Below, piece by piece: positions 53,242-62,061 of a stretch of 64,000 nucleotides of DNA. The notes under the pieces are model-generated. The model was not told the origin of the DNA, did no database searches, and worked only from the letters and a program-made list of their open reading frames with translations. A program made the translations under genes and the position numbers. The first letter of the stretch is position 1. Each line of letters begins with the position of its first letter. This stretch comes from Serratia proteamaculans. Its GTDB lineage: Bacteria; Pseudomonadota; Gammaproteobacteria; Enterobacterales; Enterobacteriaceae. The DNA lies in contig NZ_SWDE01000001.1 in assembly GCF_013337185.1 (NCBI RefSeq), forward strand, positions 1,364,001 to 1,428,000. The letters run 5' to 3'.

Positions 53242-53682
53242 ATCATTGAAATAGCGTTAACTTTCAAACATATTCACGTTTTCAGCCAACCAGCGAGAGT
53301 GGCCCGGCACGCATTTGCCAACCGCAAACTCCCTGCGGCCCCATGACGGGTGAGCGGCGCACCGAAAATGCCCTTGCTGTGAGTTTATTAGATTCATCTT
53401 ATTTTTGCAGGGTTTAGCATGAATTTTCATCATTTTTACATAACTGTACGCTGTTACGCGCAATTTGGATGAAAAGCCAGCCATAAGCGTTTTTTTTATA
53501 CTACTCACCGCTACACGGCTGCACATCTAAACTGCTGCACATCTGCGCCTCCATACGTCCAAATAAGATTAATATATTCCAAAAATGCATATTGAACGGT
53601 TATTTGTTCTTTTTAATGCGCTTATTGGCAGCGCTATCATCCAGATAACGGCTTTTAAACCGCATTATTCTGGAGGCAACCC
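53242..53682. other. 441-bp divergent interval between dacC and the CBS gene
   Basis: This carries the promoters of dacC and of the transsulfuration pair. It is A+T-rich, with several TTTTTTATAC- and AATATATTCC-like stretches. An 89-codon leftward frame at 53257-53526 has no ribosome site or protein-like composition, so I do not call it. No MetJ or CysB site was identified with confidence. Confidence 0.4.
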
Positions 53683-55050
53683 ATGGCCATACCCCATTCC
53701 GTCATCGATATGATCGGCAACACTCCGATGCTGGAACTGACTCAGTTCGATACCGGCCCCTGCCGGCTGTTCGTCAAGCTGGAGAATCAAAACCCCGGCG
53801 GTTCGATCAAGGACCGCGTGGCACTATCAATGATCGAACAGGCGGAGCGAGATGGCAGCTTGCAGCCAGGCGGGACCATCATTGAAGCCACCGCCGGCAA
53901 TACCGGCCTGGGGCTGGCGCTGGTGGCAGCCCTGAAGGGATATAAACTGCTGCTGGTGGTACCGGACAAAATGAGCCGGGAGAAAATTTTCCATTTGCGT
54001 GCACTGGGTGTGGAAGTTTTGCTGACCCGCTCCGACGTGGGCAAGGGCCACCCGGCTTACTATCAGGACTACGCCAAACGCCTGGCGAGTGAGATTCCCG
54101 GTGCGTTCTATATCGATCAGTTTAACAACCCGGCCAACCCGGCGGCCCATGCCCGCACCACCGCCCCGGAACTGTGGCAGCAGATGGACCATCAGGTAGA
54201 TGCTATCGTGGTCGGCGTCGGTTCCGGCGGCACGCTGGGCGGTCTTAGCCACTATTTCGCCGAAGTGTCGCCACAGACCGAGTTTGTGCTGGCTGACCCC
54301 GCCGGTTCAATTCTGGCGGACTATCTCGATAACGGCCAGATCGGCGAGGCCGGCAGTTGGCTGGTAGAAGGCATTGGTGAGGATTTCGTCCCGCCGTTAA
54401 GCGACTTCAACCAGGTGCGCAACGCCTACCGTATCGGTGATGCCGAGGCCTTTACCACCGCACGCGCTCTGCTGCGCAAAGAAGGCGTGCTGGCCGGTTC
54501 GTCCACCGGCACCCTGTTGGCCGCCGCGCTGCGTTATTGCCAGGCGCAGACCGAACCCAAACGGGTGGTCACCTTCGTGTGCGACAGCGGCAATAAATAC
54601 CTGTCTAAAATGTATAACGATCACTGGATGCTGGAACAGGGCTTATTGAGCAAACCGCAGCATGGCGATCTGCGCGATCTGGTTGCCTACCGCCATGACG
54701 AAGGCGCAGCAGTGTCGGTAGCATCGGAAGATACTCTGGCTATCGTCCATGCCCGCATGCGGCTGTATGACATTTCGCAGTTGCCGGTGTTGGAGGGCGA
54801 TCGGGTGATCGGTCTGATCGACGAGTGGGATCTGCTGAATGCCGTGCAGGCGGACGCCAAACATTTCAGCCTGCCGGCCTCCCACGCCATGACCCATGCG
54901 GTCAAAACCTTGCAAAAAGAAGCCAGCTATCAGGATTTGCTCGCCACCTTCAACCACGGCCACGTGGCGGTGGTGCTCGACGGTGAGCGCTTCCTCGGTC
55001 TGATTACCCGCACAGACGTGCTTAACGCCTGGCGCCAAAAATTACGTTAA
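53683..55050 (+). CDS. Cystathionine beta-synthase (reverse transsulfuration)
   Basis: This enzyme condenses homocysteine with serine (or O-acetylserine) to cystathionine. The 455 residues comprise a fold-type II PLP domain (about 1-320) with Lys43 in NPGGSIKDRVA, substrate loop TAGNTGLGLAL and GVGSGGTLGG, then two CBS domains (about 335-455) ending GLITRTDVLNAW. There is no heme-binding N-terminal extension, as is usual in bacteria. The CBS domains suggest regulation by an adenosyl ligand. GGAGG stands before the ATG. It is followed 13 bp later by the lyase gene, an arrangement known in Klebsiella as mtcBC. Confidence 0.9.
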   Translation: MAIPHSVIDMIGNTPMLELTQFDTGPCRLFVKLENQNPGGSIKDRVALSMIEQAERDGSLQPGGTIIEATAGNTGLGLALVAALKGYKLLLVVPDKMSREKIFHLRALGVEVLLTRSDVGKGHPAYYQDYAKRLASEIPGAFYIDQFNNPANPAAHARTTAPELWQQMDHQVDAIVVGVGSGGTLGGLSHYFAEVSPQTEFVLADPAGSILADYLDNGQIGEAGSWLVEGIGEDFVPPLSDFNQVRNAYRIGDAEAFTTARALLRKEGVLAGSSTGTLLAAALRYCQAQTEPKRVVTFVCDSGNKYLSKMYNDHWMLEQGLLSKPQHGDLRDLVAYRHDEGAAVSVASEDTLAIVHARMRLYDISQLPVLEGDRVIGLIDEWDLLNAVQADAKHFSLPASHAMTHAVKTLQKEASYQDLLATFNHGHVAVVLDGERFLGLITRTDVLNAWRQKLR

Positions 55051-55063
55051 TAAGGATGATTGT

Positions 55064-56209
55064 ATGACCAAGTTTGATACGTTGACCGTTCACGCCGGTT
55101 ATACCCCGGACGCTACCGGCGCAGTGATGCCGGCCATTTACGCCACTTCCACCTATGCCCAACCGGCACCGGGGGAGCATACTGGCTATGAATATTCGCG
55201 CAGCGCCAACCCGACGCGCACCGCGCTGGAGAGCGCCATCGCCGAACTGGAAGGCGGCAGCCGCGGTTACGCCTTTGCCTCTGGCCTGGCAGCCTGCTCG
55301 ACGGTGCTGGAGCTGCTCGATCAGGGCAGCCACCTGGTGGCGGTTGACGATCTGTACGGCGGGACCTATCGCCTGCTGGAAAAGGTGCGTAGTCGCACTG
55401 CCGGTCTGCGGGTGACCTATGTTTCCCCGGCGGACATTGCCGCACTGGAGCAGGCGATCGAGCCGGATACCAAAATGATCTGGGTGGAAACGCCGACCAA
55501 TCCGCTACTGAAACTCGCGGATCTGAGCGCCATCGCGGCGATCGCCAAAAAACACGATTTAATCAGCGTGGCGGACAACACCTTCGCCTCCCCCTATATT
55601 CAACGTCCGCTGGAACTCGGCTTTGACGTGGTGGTGCATTCCGCCACCAAATACCTCAATGGCCATTCCGACGTGGTGGCCGGCGTGGCTGCGGTTGGGA
55701 ATAACCCGGAACTGGCCGAACAGCTGGGTTTCCTGCAAAACGCGGTAGGTGGCATTCTCGATCCGTTCAGCAGCTTCCTGACGCTGCGCGGTATCCGCAC
55801 GCTGGCACTGCGCATGGAGCGCCACAGTAACAGCGCCTTGCGCATCGCCCAGTGGCTGGAAAGCCAGCCGCAGGTAGAAGAAGTCTATTATCCGGGCCTG
55901 CCGAGCCACCCGCAGCATGGATTGGCGGCAAAGCAGATGAGCCACTTTGGCGGCATGATTTCGGTACGCCTGAAAGGTGACGATGCCTTTGCCCGCCGGG
56001 TGATCAAGCGTTCCAAACTGTTCACCCTGGCAGAAAGTCTGGGGGGTGTGGAAAGCCTGATCAGCCAGCCGTTCAGCATGACCCATGCGTCTATCCCGCT
56101 GGAGCAGCGGCTGAAAACCGGTATCACGCCACAGTTACTGCGCTTGTCAGTGGGTATCGAAGATGCGGAAGATCTGCTCGCCGATCTGCAGCAAGCGCTG
56201 GCGGAGTAA
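55064..56209 (+). CDS. Cystathionine gamma-lyase (Cys/Met metabolism PLP enzyme)
   Basis: This completes reverse transsulfuration by splitting cystathionine to cysteine, 2-oxobutyrate and ammonia. The 381 residues are a typical gamma-family PLP enzyme: YEYSRSANPTRTALE near 42-56, the PLP-phosphate residues in FASGLAACST, DNTFASPYIQRPLELG, and Schiff-base Lys196 in HSATKYLNGHSD. SLGGVESLISQPFSMTHAS shapes the active site. Cystathionine gamma-synthase (MetB) is closely similar, but linkage to CBS favours the lyase. It allows methionine to serve as a sulfur source. Confidence 0.88.
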   Translation: MTKFDTLTVHAGYTPDATGAVMPAIYATSTYAQPAPGEHTGYEYSRSANPTRTALESAIAELEGGSRGYAFASGLAACSTVLELLDQGSHLVAVDDLYGGTYRLLEKVRSRTAGLRVTYVSPADIAALEQAIEPDTKMIWVETPTNPLLKLADLSAIAAIAKKHDLISVADNTFASPYIQRPLELGFDVVVHSATKYLNGHSDVVAGVAAVGNNPELAEQLGFLQNAVGGILDPFSSFLTLRGIRTLALRMERHSNSALRIAQWLESQPQVEEVYYPGLPSHPQHGLAAKQMSHFGGMISVRLKGDDAFARRVIKRSKLFTLAESLGGVESLISQPFSMTHASIPLEQRLKTGITPQLLRLSVGIEDAEDLLADLQQALAE

Positions 56210-56230
56210 TCCTAGTCCGGAGGTAAAATC

Positions 56231-56257
56231 GTAGGGCGCTGCATGCGGCGCCCCTAC
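56231..56257. terminator. Palindromic hairpin between the lyase and 2OG-oxygenase genes
   Basis: GTAGGGCGC and GCGCCCCTAC (one bulge) flank TGCATGCG, giving a stem between two convergent stop codons. There is no clear T-tract. The GGGCGCTGCATGCGGCGCC core looks like a dispersed enterobacterial palindrome, but only one copy was seen here. Confidence 0.55.
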
Positions 56258-56259
56258 TA

Positions 56260-57279
56260 TTAGGCAATAACATCCTGATAATAGCGCTGCGCCACGTCGG
56301 GATGAGAGCGGATCCGTCCTTTCAGGTAGTTAAAACCTACGTCACGCAACAGCGGATTATGCGGATCGCTGGCTGGACCATGCGCCTGGGCCATCAGATC
56401 TGCAGGTAGCTGATACAGCGGCACCACGGCATCGAGTCGCGCCCCGAGAAAGAAGGCAATCGACAGACGATCGCTGCCCGCCGGCGGCGTCTCAACCCGG
56501 TGCACCGTGGCACGCAGATAGCCGTTGGTTGCCAACTCCAACAGTTCACCGATGTTGACTACAAAGCTGTCTTCAAGCGGCTCGGCGTCAATCCACCTTC
56601 CTTCTTCAACTTCAACCTGCAGGCCTTTTTGCCGGTCCTGCAACAGAAAGCTGAGAAAACCGGAGTCTTTATGCGCCCCTACCCCTTGCCCGCTGGTGGT
56701 CGCGTCACGCCCCGGATAGCGGATCAGTTTGATATGTTCATTGGGTTTGTCGCCGTAGAGCGGATCAAACGCCTGCTCCGGCAAAGAAAGCGCCAGCGCA
56801 AAAGCGCGCAACAGACGCAGCGACATGGCAGTCATCGCCTGCTGCCACTGCAACAGCAACGGTTTGAGTGCAGGCAACGCCTCCGGCCATTGATTTGGCC
56901 CCTGTAAACGTGCCCAACGTGGAGTCTCATAGGCCAGTTGCAGCGCAGGACGCTCCGCGCCAATATCGAACTGTTCACGCCAGTCCGGCTGCCCACGCGT
57001 CAGTTCGGCCGCCGCTCGGTTATAACCGCGAAAATGCGGCGAATGCACCATCTGCACCGCCAGCTTGTCGGCTTCCGGCAGCGCAAAAAACTGCCTGGCA
57101 TGCTGCTGCAGTTGAGCATTCAACCTGTTATCCACGCCATGTCCGCGCAGATAGAAAAAACCTACGTCACGCGCGGCCTCACGCAGCCCATCAAGAAATG
57201 CCTGCCGCTGTCGCCGGTCGCCGTCAAGCTGCGAAAGACTCAGCTGCGGCAGCGTCTTCAACGTCAGTGGTGGCGTCAT
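56260..57279 (-). CDS. 2-oxoglutarate/Fe(II)-dependent oxygenase (IPNS-like)
   Basis: This 339-residue enzyme belongs to the isopenicillin N synthase-like 2OG-Fe(II) oxygenases. The N-terminal DIOX_N region (about 10-120) has DVGFFYLRGHGV. The C-terminal double-stranded beta-helix carries the iron ligands His203, Asp205 (GAHKDSGFLS) and His260 (ATVHRV), and Arg271/Ser273 (RLSIAFF) for 2-oxoglutarate. The substrate is unknown. I choose ATG 57279 behind GAGGAACAGGAT; a TTG at 57306 would add nine residues. Its start lies inside an upstream small ORF (57224-57460), overlapping by 56 bases. Confidence 0.85.
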   Translation of the reverse strand: MTPPLTLKTLPQLSLSQLDGDRRQRQAFLDGLREAARDVGFFYLRGHGVDNRLNAQLQQHARQFFALPEADKLAVQMVHSPHFRGYNRAAAELTRGQPDWREQFDIGAERPALQLAYETPRWARLQGPNQWPEALPALKPLLLQWQQAMTAMSLRLLRAFALALSLPEQAFDPLYGDKPNEHIKLIRYPGRDATTSGQGVGAHKDSGFLSFLLQDRQKGLQVEVEEGRWIDAEPLEDSFVVNIGELLELATNGYLRATVHRVETPPAGSDRLSIAFFLGARLDAVVPLYQLPADLMAQAHGPASDPHNPLLRDVGFNYLKGRIRSHPDVAQRYYQDVIA

Positions 57280-57460
57280 TATCCTGTTCCTCTTCCTCTC
57301 CGACAAAAACCGGACCGCTATAAAGGCGAATGATCAGCATCGTTAACTCCTGAATGGCCAGTGCATTAGCCTTATAGTTACCACCCCGCCAGAGACGCCA
57401 GCCAATATTGTTGCGTTCTAAGTTATGCAAAGATTCAACAAAGCGTCGCAAAACTGTCAT
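57224..57460 (-). CDS. 78-residue hypothetical protein overlapping the oxygenase start
   Basis: I do not recognise this protein. It starts at ATG 57460 and reads RRFVESLHNLERNNIGWRL, then WRGGNYKANALAIQELTMLI, a well-formed amphipathic sequence with normal codon use, followed by an acidic low-complexity tail (GEEEEQDNDATTDVEDAAAA). The tail occupies the 56 bases shared with the oxygenase gene in another frame, so stop-start coupling is likely. No strong ribosome site is visible. The function is unknown; it could be a small partner of the oxygenase or a regulator. Confidence 0.55.
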   Translation of the reverse strand: MTVLRRFVESLHNLERNNIGWRLWRGGNYKANALAIQELTMLIIRLYSGPVFVGEEEEQDNDATTDVEDAAAAESFAA

Positions 57461-57572
57461 CAAGGTTTCTTATGCTCTGCGCAATTTGTTTGCCGCCACT
57501 GGCTGGCGGCTTACGCTATCCGCTATTCTGTATACACCCCCATTTCACGCCCTGCCTGCCGGAGAAATACTG

Positions 57573-58229
57573 ATGGATTTAGCCTTATTCGACCTGGATG
57601 AAACCCTGATTGATGATGACAGCGCCAGCCTGTGGATGCGCTGGTTAGTCACCGAGGGGTTTGCGCCGGCGGAACTGGAACAGCAGGAACAGCAACTGAT
57701 GCAGCTCTATTATCAGGGTAAGCTGTCGATGGAGGATTACATGCAGGCCACGCTGGCACCGTTGGCCGGCCTGAGCACCCAGACGGTGGCCGGGTGGGTG
57801 CAGCGTTATATCCGCCGCGATATTCTGCCGCGTGTCTACCCCGCAGCCCGTGAACGACTGCTGTGGCACCGCGAGCGCGGCGACTGCATTTTGGTTATTT
57901 CCGCCACCGGCGAACATCTGGTCGCACCGATTGCCGCACAGTTGGGTGCCGACGACGCACTGGCGATTGGCGTCGAGGTGCAAGATGGCCGCTTCACCGG
58001 TAACACCTACGGCACCATGACTTACCAACAGGGCAAGGTGACGCGCCTGAAGAAGTGGCTGGCTGAACACCCGGAGTTAAGCTTTGAACACAGCCATGGT
58101 TACAGCGACTCCCTCAACGACAAGGCGATGCTGGAGTACGTCGATAGCGCTACGGTGATCAACCCGGACACCGAGCTCAAGGCGTTGGCAGTGGATCAGG
58201 GCTGGGAAATTTGTCGCTGGGAACGATAA
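57573..58229 (+). CDS. HAD-IB family phosphatase
   Basis: This is a 218-residue haloacid dehalogenase-like phosphatase of the SerB-like IB group. Motif I is FDLDET (Asp7 and Asp9), motif II VISATGE (Ser/Thr near 110), motif III Lys in QQGKVTRLKKW, and motif IV GYSDSLND. A helical cap lies between about 18 and 90. Relatives include phosphoserine phosphatase and lysophospholipid-type phosphatases; the substrate is not predictable. GGAG precedes the ATG with 8-nt spacing. It is divergent from the small ORF and oxygenase. Confidence 0.86.
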   Translation: MDLALFDLDETLIDDDSASLWMRWLVTEGFAPAELEQQEQQLMQLYYQGKLSMEDYMQATLAPLAGLSTQTVAGWVQRYIRRDILPRVYPAARERLLWHRERGDCILVISATGEHLVAPIAAQLGADDALAIGVEVQDGRFTGNTYGTMTYQQGKVTRLKKWLAEHPELSFEHSHGYSDSLNDKAMLEYVDSATVINPDTELKALAVDQGWEICRWER

Positions 58230-58337
58230 ATGGCAACCCGGTCGGCAAAAAATAAAACGCCTTCCGGTGTGACAACGCCGCCATTGTGGCGTACGAATAA
58301 CAGCTTAGGTTAATTCACCCGTATAAAGAGGCGTTCT

Positions 58338-58958
58338 ATGCTGACCATTTGGGGTCGTGAAAATTCGAACAACGTCAGGAAAGTACTGTGGTGCGCCGCA
58401 GAACTGGAGCTGAACTACAGCCATATCAATGCCGGTGGCGCATTCGGCAAGGTGAACGATGAGCTCTACCGTTCATTAAACCCGAACGGCCTGGTGCCGT
58501 TGCTGCAGGACGATGACTTCGTGCTGTGGGAATCCAACACCATAGTGCGTTATCTGGCGGCCAAGTTTGGCAGTGAGCCATTCTATCCGCAGGATCTGCA
58601 GGCCCGCGCCAGCGCTGAGAAATGGATGGACTGGACCACCGCCACCATTGTCAGCCACTTTAGCGTGGTGTTCTGGGGCCTGGTACGCACCAAGCCGGAA
58701 CTGCGCGACATGGCCAAGATTGAAGCGGCCATCGCCGCGCTGGAAAAGCAGTTCGACATCGTGGAAGAAACCCTGGGCCGCCAACCTTATCTTTCCGGCG
58801 AGTCGTTCGGCATCGGTGACATCCCGCTCGGCAGCTTTGCTTACGCCTGGTTCTCTATGCCGATTAAGCGCCAACCCCGCCCGAACATGGAGCGCTGGTA
58901 CCAGCAGTTAACCACACGTCCCGCCTATCAGCGTGGCGTGATGAGTGAATTGACCTGA
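58338..58958 (+). CDS. Glutathione S-transferase family protein (GstB-like)
   Basis: This 206-residue protein has a thioredoxin-like N-terminal domain beginning MLTIWGRENSNNVRKVLW, with NPNGLVPLLQDDDFVLWESNTIVRYLA holding the glutathione-binding Glu-Ser. A helical C-terminal domain follows (about 90-200). It resembles E. coli GstB (YliJ), sharing the WGRxNSxNVxKVL start and RPNxxRWYQQLTxRPA end. Conjugation to a halogenated or electrophilic substrate is inferred. A ribosome site, AGAGG, lies upstream. A terminator follows directly. Confidence 0.88.
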   Translation: MLTIWGRENSNNVRKVLWCAAELELNYSHINAGGAFGKVNDELYRSLNPNGLVPLLQDDDFVLWESNTIVRYLAAKFGSEPFYPQDLQARASAEKWMDWTTATIVSHFSVVFWGLVRTKPELRDMAKIEAAIAALEKQFDIVEETLGRQPYLSGESFGIGDIPLGSFAYAWFSMPIKRQPRPNMERWYQQLTTRPAYQRGVMSELT

Positions 58959-58965
58959 GTTTTCT

Positions 58966-58987
58966 GCGCCCCGCCAGGGGCGCTATT
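58966..58987 (+). terminator. Terminator after the GST gene
   Basis: GCGCCCC (58966-58972) pairs with GGGGCGC (58977-58983) around GCCA, followed by TATTAT. Confidence 0.75.
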
Positions 58988-59153
58988 ATGTATTTCTCCG
59001 ACAGCTTCAGCTGCTGACGGAACATCCCCTTGAAGTTATCCAGCCCGCCCCCCGTAACGCACCCAGCGTTCTGACCCCATGTTTATTTTAAATTTCAACA
59101 TGTTGCCTTTTACGTGGACTGTGCTTAAGTTAAGGGTTCACCAAGGAGGAAAC

Positions 59154-59573
59154 ATGAATATCACCGTTACCGAAATACCTGACGAAGCAACCCTCAACGT
59201 TATCCGTTTGGGGCTGCGAGCCCATAATAGTCCGTATATTGACCCTACCCAACGCAAACCCCTTGCCGTTTATAGCCAGGATGAGGCCGGTCGGGTGGTC
59301 GCAGGCCTGACCGGTGAGACCTGGGGCAACTGGTTGAGCGTGGAATGGTTGTGGGTGGATGATTCACAGCGCGGCAGCGGGTTAGGTCGCAAGGTGGTGC
59401 TGGCGGCGGAACAGGAAGCCAGGGCGCGGGGTTGTCGTTATGTTCGCCTGGATACCTTCAGCTTTCAGGCACGGCCGTTCTACGAGAAACTCGGTTATCA
59501 GCTACAGATGACGCTGCAGAATTATCCGGTAGAGCACGAATGTTACGTTCTCACCAAAACTCTTATTGAATAG
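59154..59573 (+). CDS. GNAT family N-acetyltransferase
   Basis: This 139-residue acetyltransferase has the GNAT fold. The central strand and acetyl-CoA loop read VEWLWVDDSQRGSGLGRKVV, matching R/Q-x-x-G-x-G/A, and YVRLDTFSFQARPFYEKLGY is the C-terminal motif B with its conserved Phe-Tyr. The substrate is unknown. The start is well defined by AAGGAGG six bases before the ATG; the upstream in-frame sequence is not protein-like. The CorA-family gene follows after 11 bp in the same direction and is probably co-transcribed. Confidence 0.9.
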   Translation: MNITVTEIPDEATLNVIRLGLRAHNSPYIDPTQRKPLAVYSQDEAGRVVAGLTGETWGNWLSVEWLWVDDSQRGSGLGRKVVLAAEQEARARGCRYVRLDTFSFQARPFYEKLGYQLQMTLQNYPVEHECYVLTKTLIE

Positions 59574-59584
59574 CAGGTGGCTTG

Positions 59585-60565
59585 ATGGAAACCGCAACCA
59601 TGGTTGTGAATTGCGTGGCGTACAAGGCTGGTCAACGGCTGGGTGAAGTGACCATTGATGATATCAGCGAGGTGGTCAAACAGCCGGACACCTTCGTCTG
59701 GCTCGGGTTGTGGCAGCCGGAAGACGCCTTTATGCGTAAGGTTCAGGAGGAGTTTGGACTGCACGATCTGGCGATTGAGGACGCGCTTTGCGCCCACCAG
59801 CGCCCCAAACTGGAAGCCTACGGCGATTCGCTGTTTATCGTGGTCAAAACTGCGCAGTGGGGTCAGGACGAAGTCGAGTACGGCGAAACCCACTTCTTTG
59901 TCGGCAAAAACTTTCTGGTCACGGTGCGTCACGGTGATTCGCCCAGCTACGCGCCGATCCGTCTCAAGGCCGAGGAAAACCACAAGCAAATGTGCCGTGG
60001 GCCGGGCTTTGCCTTGTATTCGGTGATGGACTTTGTGGTTGATAACTACCGCACCGTGGTAGCGAAGTTCGAGACGGAAATCGAGGCCATCGAAGCCAAC
60101 ATGTTCAAATCCGAGTTTGATCAGGCGGCCATTGAGAACGTCTATACCCTGCGACGCCACCTGCTGGCGTTGCGTAATGCCGCAATGCCGATGGACGAAA
60201 TCTGCAATCAGCTGATTCGCCTGCATGAAGAGGTGATCCCGAAAGAGCTGCGCGCCTACGTGCGAGATGTGCAAGACCATGCGCGCCAGGTGGTCAGCAA
60301 TATCGACGATATGCGTGAAATGCTGACTAACGCCATGCACGTCAACCTGGCGCTGGTCACGGTTAAACAGAACGAAGTGGTAAAACGACTGGCGGGCTGG
60401 GGGGCAATTTTGGCGATCCCTACGGTAATATTCAGCCTGTACGGCATGAACTTCGCCAATATGCCGGAGCTGAAATTCCCCTGGGCCTATCACACCATCC
60501 TCGGGGTGACCGCCGTCGGCTGCTTCTTCCTGTATCAAAAATTGAAGCGATCCGGCTGGCTGTAG
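59585..60565 (+). CDS. CorA-family divalent cation transporter
   Basis: This 326-residue protein is a CorA-type magnesium/cobalt channel: a large cytoplasmic domain (about 1-260) and two C-terminal helices with the signature YGMNF between them (near residue 290), ending in basic LKRSGWL. It is a second CorA-like protein, clearly different from E. coli CorA in the cytoplasmic domain, so cation and direction are not predictable. The ATG at 59585 follows AGGTG; a TTG lies one codon earlier. Confidence 0.9.
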   Translation: METATMVVNCVAYKAGQRLGEVTIDDISEVVKQPDTFVWLGLWQPEDAFMRKVQEEFGLHDLAIEDALCAHQRPKLEAYGDSLFIVVKTAQWGQDEVEYGETHFFVGKNFLVTVRHGDSPSYAPIRLKAEENHKQMCRGPGFALYSVMDFVVDNYRTVVAKFETEIEAIEANMFKSEFDQAAIENVYTLRRHLLALRNAAMPMDEICNQLIRLHEEVIPKELRAYVRDVQDHARQVVSNIDDMREMLTNAMHVNLALVTVKQNEVVKRLAGWGAILAIPTVIFSLYGMNFANMPELKFPWAYHTILGVTAVGCFFLYQKLKRSGWL

Positions 60566-60604
60566 TGGGTAATGGGGCTGCCCGTCACAGCCCCAGGGTT
60601 ACCC
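60566..60604. terminator. Hairpin between the CorA and SSS genes
   Basis: TGGGGCTG (60573-60580) pairs with CAGCCCCA (60588-60595), extended by GGGTAA and TTACCC on the outside. It lies between convergent stop codons. Confidence 0.75.
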
Positions 60605-60605
60605 A

Positions 60606-61988
60606 TTATTCCGGCTGTACCTGCGGCTGCGGGCTTGGCCGGGTCAGCAGGCTGCCTATCAGAAAGGCCGCCCCGCCCGCCAGCAAGCCACCGTAGATCG
60701 GGCTGTTGGCCTCAATGCCGTGGTAATACATCAGCGCCAATACGCTCAGGCTGCCGGTTAGCATGCTGGCAATAGCGCCGGTGCTGGTGGCACGTTGCCA
60801 GAAAATCGCACCGATCAGGGGGATCAACATACCGCCCACCAACAGGTTATAGGCCAGCGTCAGCGCCATCATCACGTCACGCACCACAAACGCCAGCCCC
60901 AACATAATGCAGCCCATGACAAAGGTTGTGAATCGCCCGGCCGCCAGCCCACCGGAAGGCCGCTTGCGGACAGCCGGCAGTACGTCTTCCAGCGCGATGG
61001 TTGACGATGCCAACAGACAGGCACTGGCCGTCGACATCAGTGCCGCCAACGCCGCCGCCGCCACCAGCCCGCTCACGCCCGGCGGCAGCACCGCCTGAGC
61101 AATGGCGGCAAAGGCGCCGTCGGTATTGGTCAGATGCGGCAGCACCAACTTGCCGGCCATGCCAATCAGAGCGCCGGCCACGCCATACAGCACGCAGTAC
61201 ACCCCTGCCCCCAGCCCGGCGTAGCGGGCAATATTGGTGCTACGCGCGGTAAATACCCGCTGCCAGATATCCTGACCAATCAGAATGCCGAAGAAGTAGA
61301 TCAGGAAGAACACCAGGATGGTATCGAGCCCGATCGACGACAGTTGGTAGTAACTGTCCGGCAACAGGTGGCTGAACGCCGCCCAGCCACCGGCCTTGAC
61401 GATGCTCATCGGCATCAACACCAGCATCATGCCAACGGTCATGATGATAAACTGGATGATGTCGGTTAGCGTCAGCGACCACATGCCACCCAGCGTGGAA
61501 TAAAGCACCACCAAACCGCCGCCGAGCAGAATCGAAGCGGTGAACGACAAATCAAACATCACCTGCATCACACTGCCGATAGCGATAATCGAGGTCACCG
61601 CCACCATCAGGTCATAAGCCAGCATAATGGCACCGCTGGTGACCCTGGCGGCTGGATGATAGCGCCGCGCCAACACCTGGCTGACGGTATAGAGCTTTAG
61701 CTTGAGCAGCGGTTTGGCCAACACCATGCTCAACACCACAATCCCCGCGCCCAGCGCACCACAAAGCCATACGCCCGAGATCCCATAGGTGTAACCCAGC
61801 TTAACGCTGCCAATGGTAGAAGCGCCGCCAAGCACCACGGCGGACAGCGTGCCCAGGTACAAACAAGGCCCCAGATTGCGGCCGGCCACCAGATAATCTT
61901 CCTTGGTGGTGGCCCGGCGAACGCCAAGCCAACCCACCGCCCCTATCACCAAAAAGTAAAACACCACTACCAGCAGGTCGAGATTCAT
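60606..61988 (-). CDS. Sodium:solute symporter (SSS family)
   Basis: This 460-residue inner-membrane protein of the SSS family has about 12-13 helices. DYLVAGRNLGPCLYLGTLSA in the first loop, LGGMWSLTLTDIIQFIIMTVG and LVAAAALAALMSTASACLL (the sodium-site helix with Ser/Thr) are family landmarks. A GCGGAG ribosome site precedes the ATG. It follows the gbuA-like gene by 73 bp on the same strand, so I infer that it imports the guanidino substrate of that enzyme. The substrate is not evident from the sequence itself. Confidence 0.87.
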   Translation of the reverse strand: MNLDLLVVVFYFLVIGAVGWLGVRRATTKEDYLVAGRNLGPCLYLGTLSAVVLGGASTIGSVKLGYTYGISGVWLCGALGAGIVVLSMVLAKPLLKLKLYTVSQVLARRYHPAARVTSGAIMLAYDLMVAVTSIIAIGSVMQVMFDLSFTASILLGGGLVVLYSTLGGMWSLTLTDIIQFIIMTVGMMLVLMPMSIVKAGGWAAFSHLLPDSYYQLSSIGLDTILVFFLIYFFGILIGQDIWQRVFTARSTNIARYAGLGAGVYCVLYGVAGALIGMAGKLVLPHLTNTDGAFAAIAQAVLPPGVSGLVAAAALAALMSTASACLLASSTIALEDVLPAVRKRPSGGLAAGRFTTFVMGCIMLGLAFVVRDVMMALTLAYNLLVGGMLIPLIGAIFWQRATSTGAIASMLTGSLSVLALMYYHGIEANSPIYGGLLAGGAAFLIGSLLTRPSPQPQVQPE

Positions 61989-62061
61989 CGGTCACTCCGC
62001 ATGCTTGTTATTATTCGGTATCAGGCGCAACGGCTCCGCCGATCAGGTTATCGCCGTCGCC

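Noticed and set aside
53257-53526. 89-codon leftward open frame between dacC and the CBS gene
   Set aside because: No ribosome site, unusual composition, and it covers the promoter region of two divergent genes.
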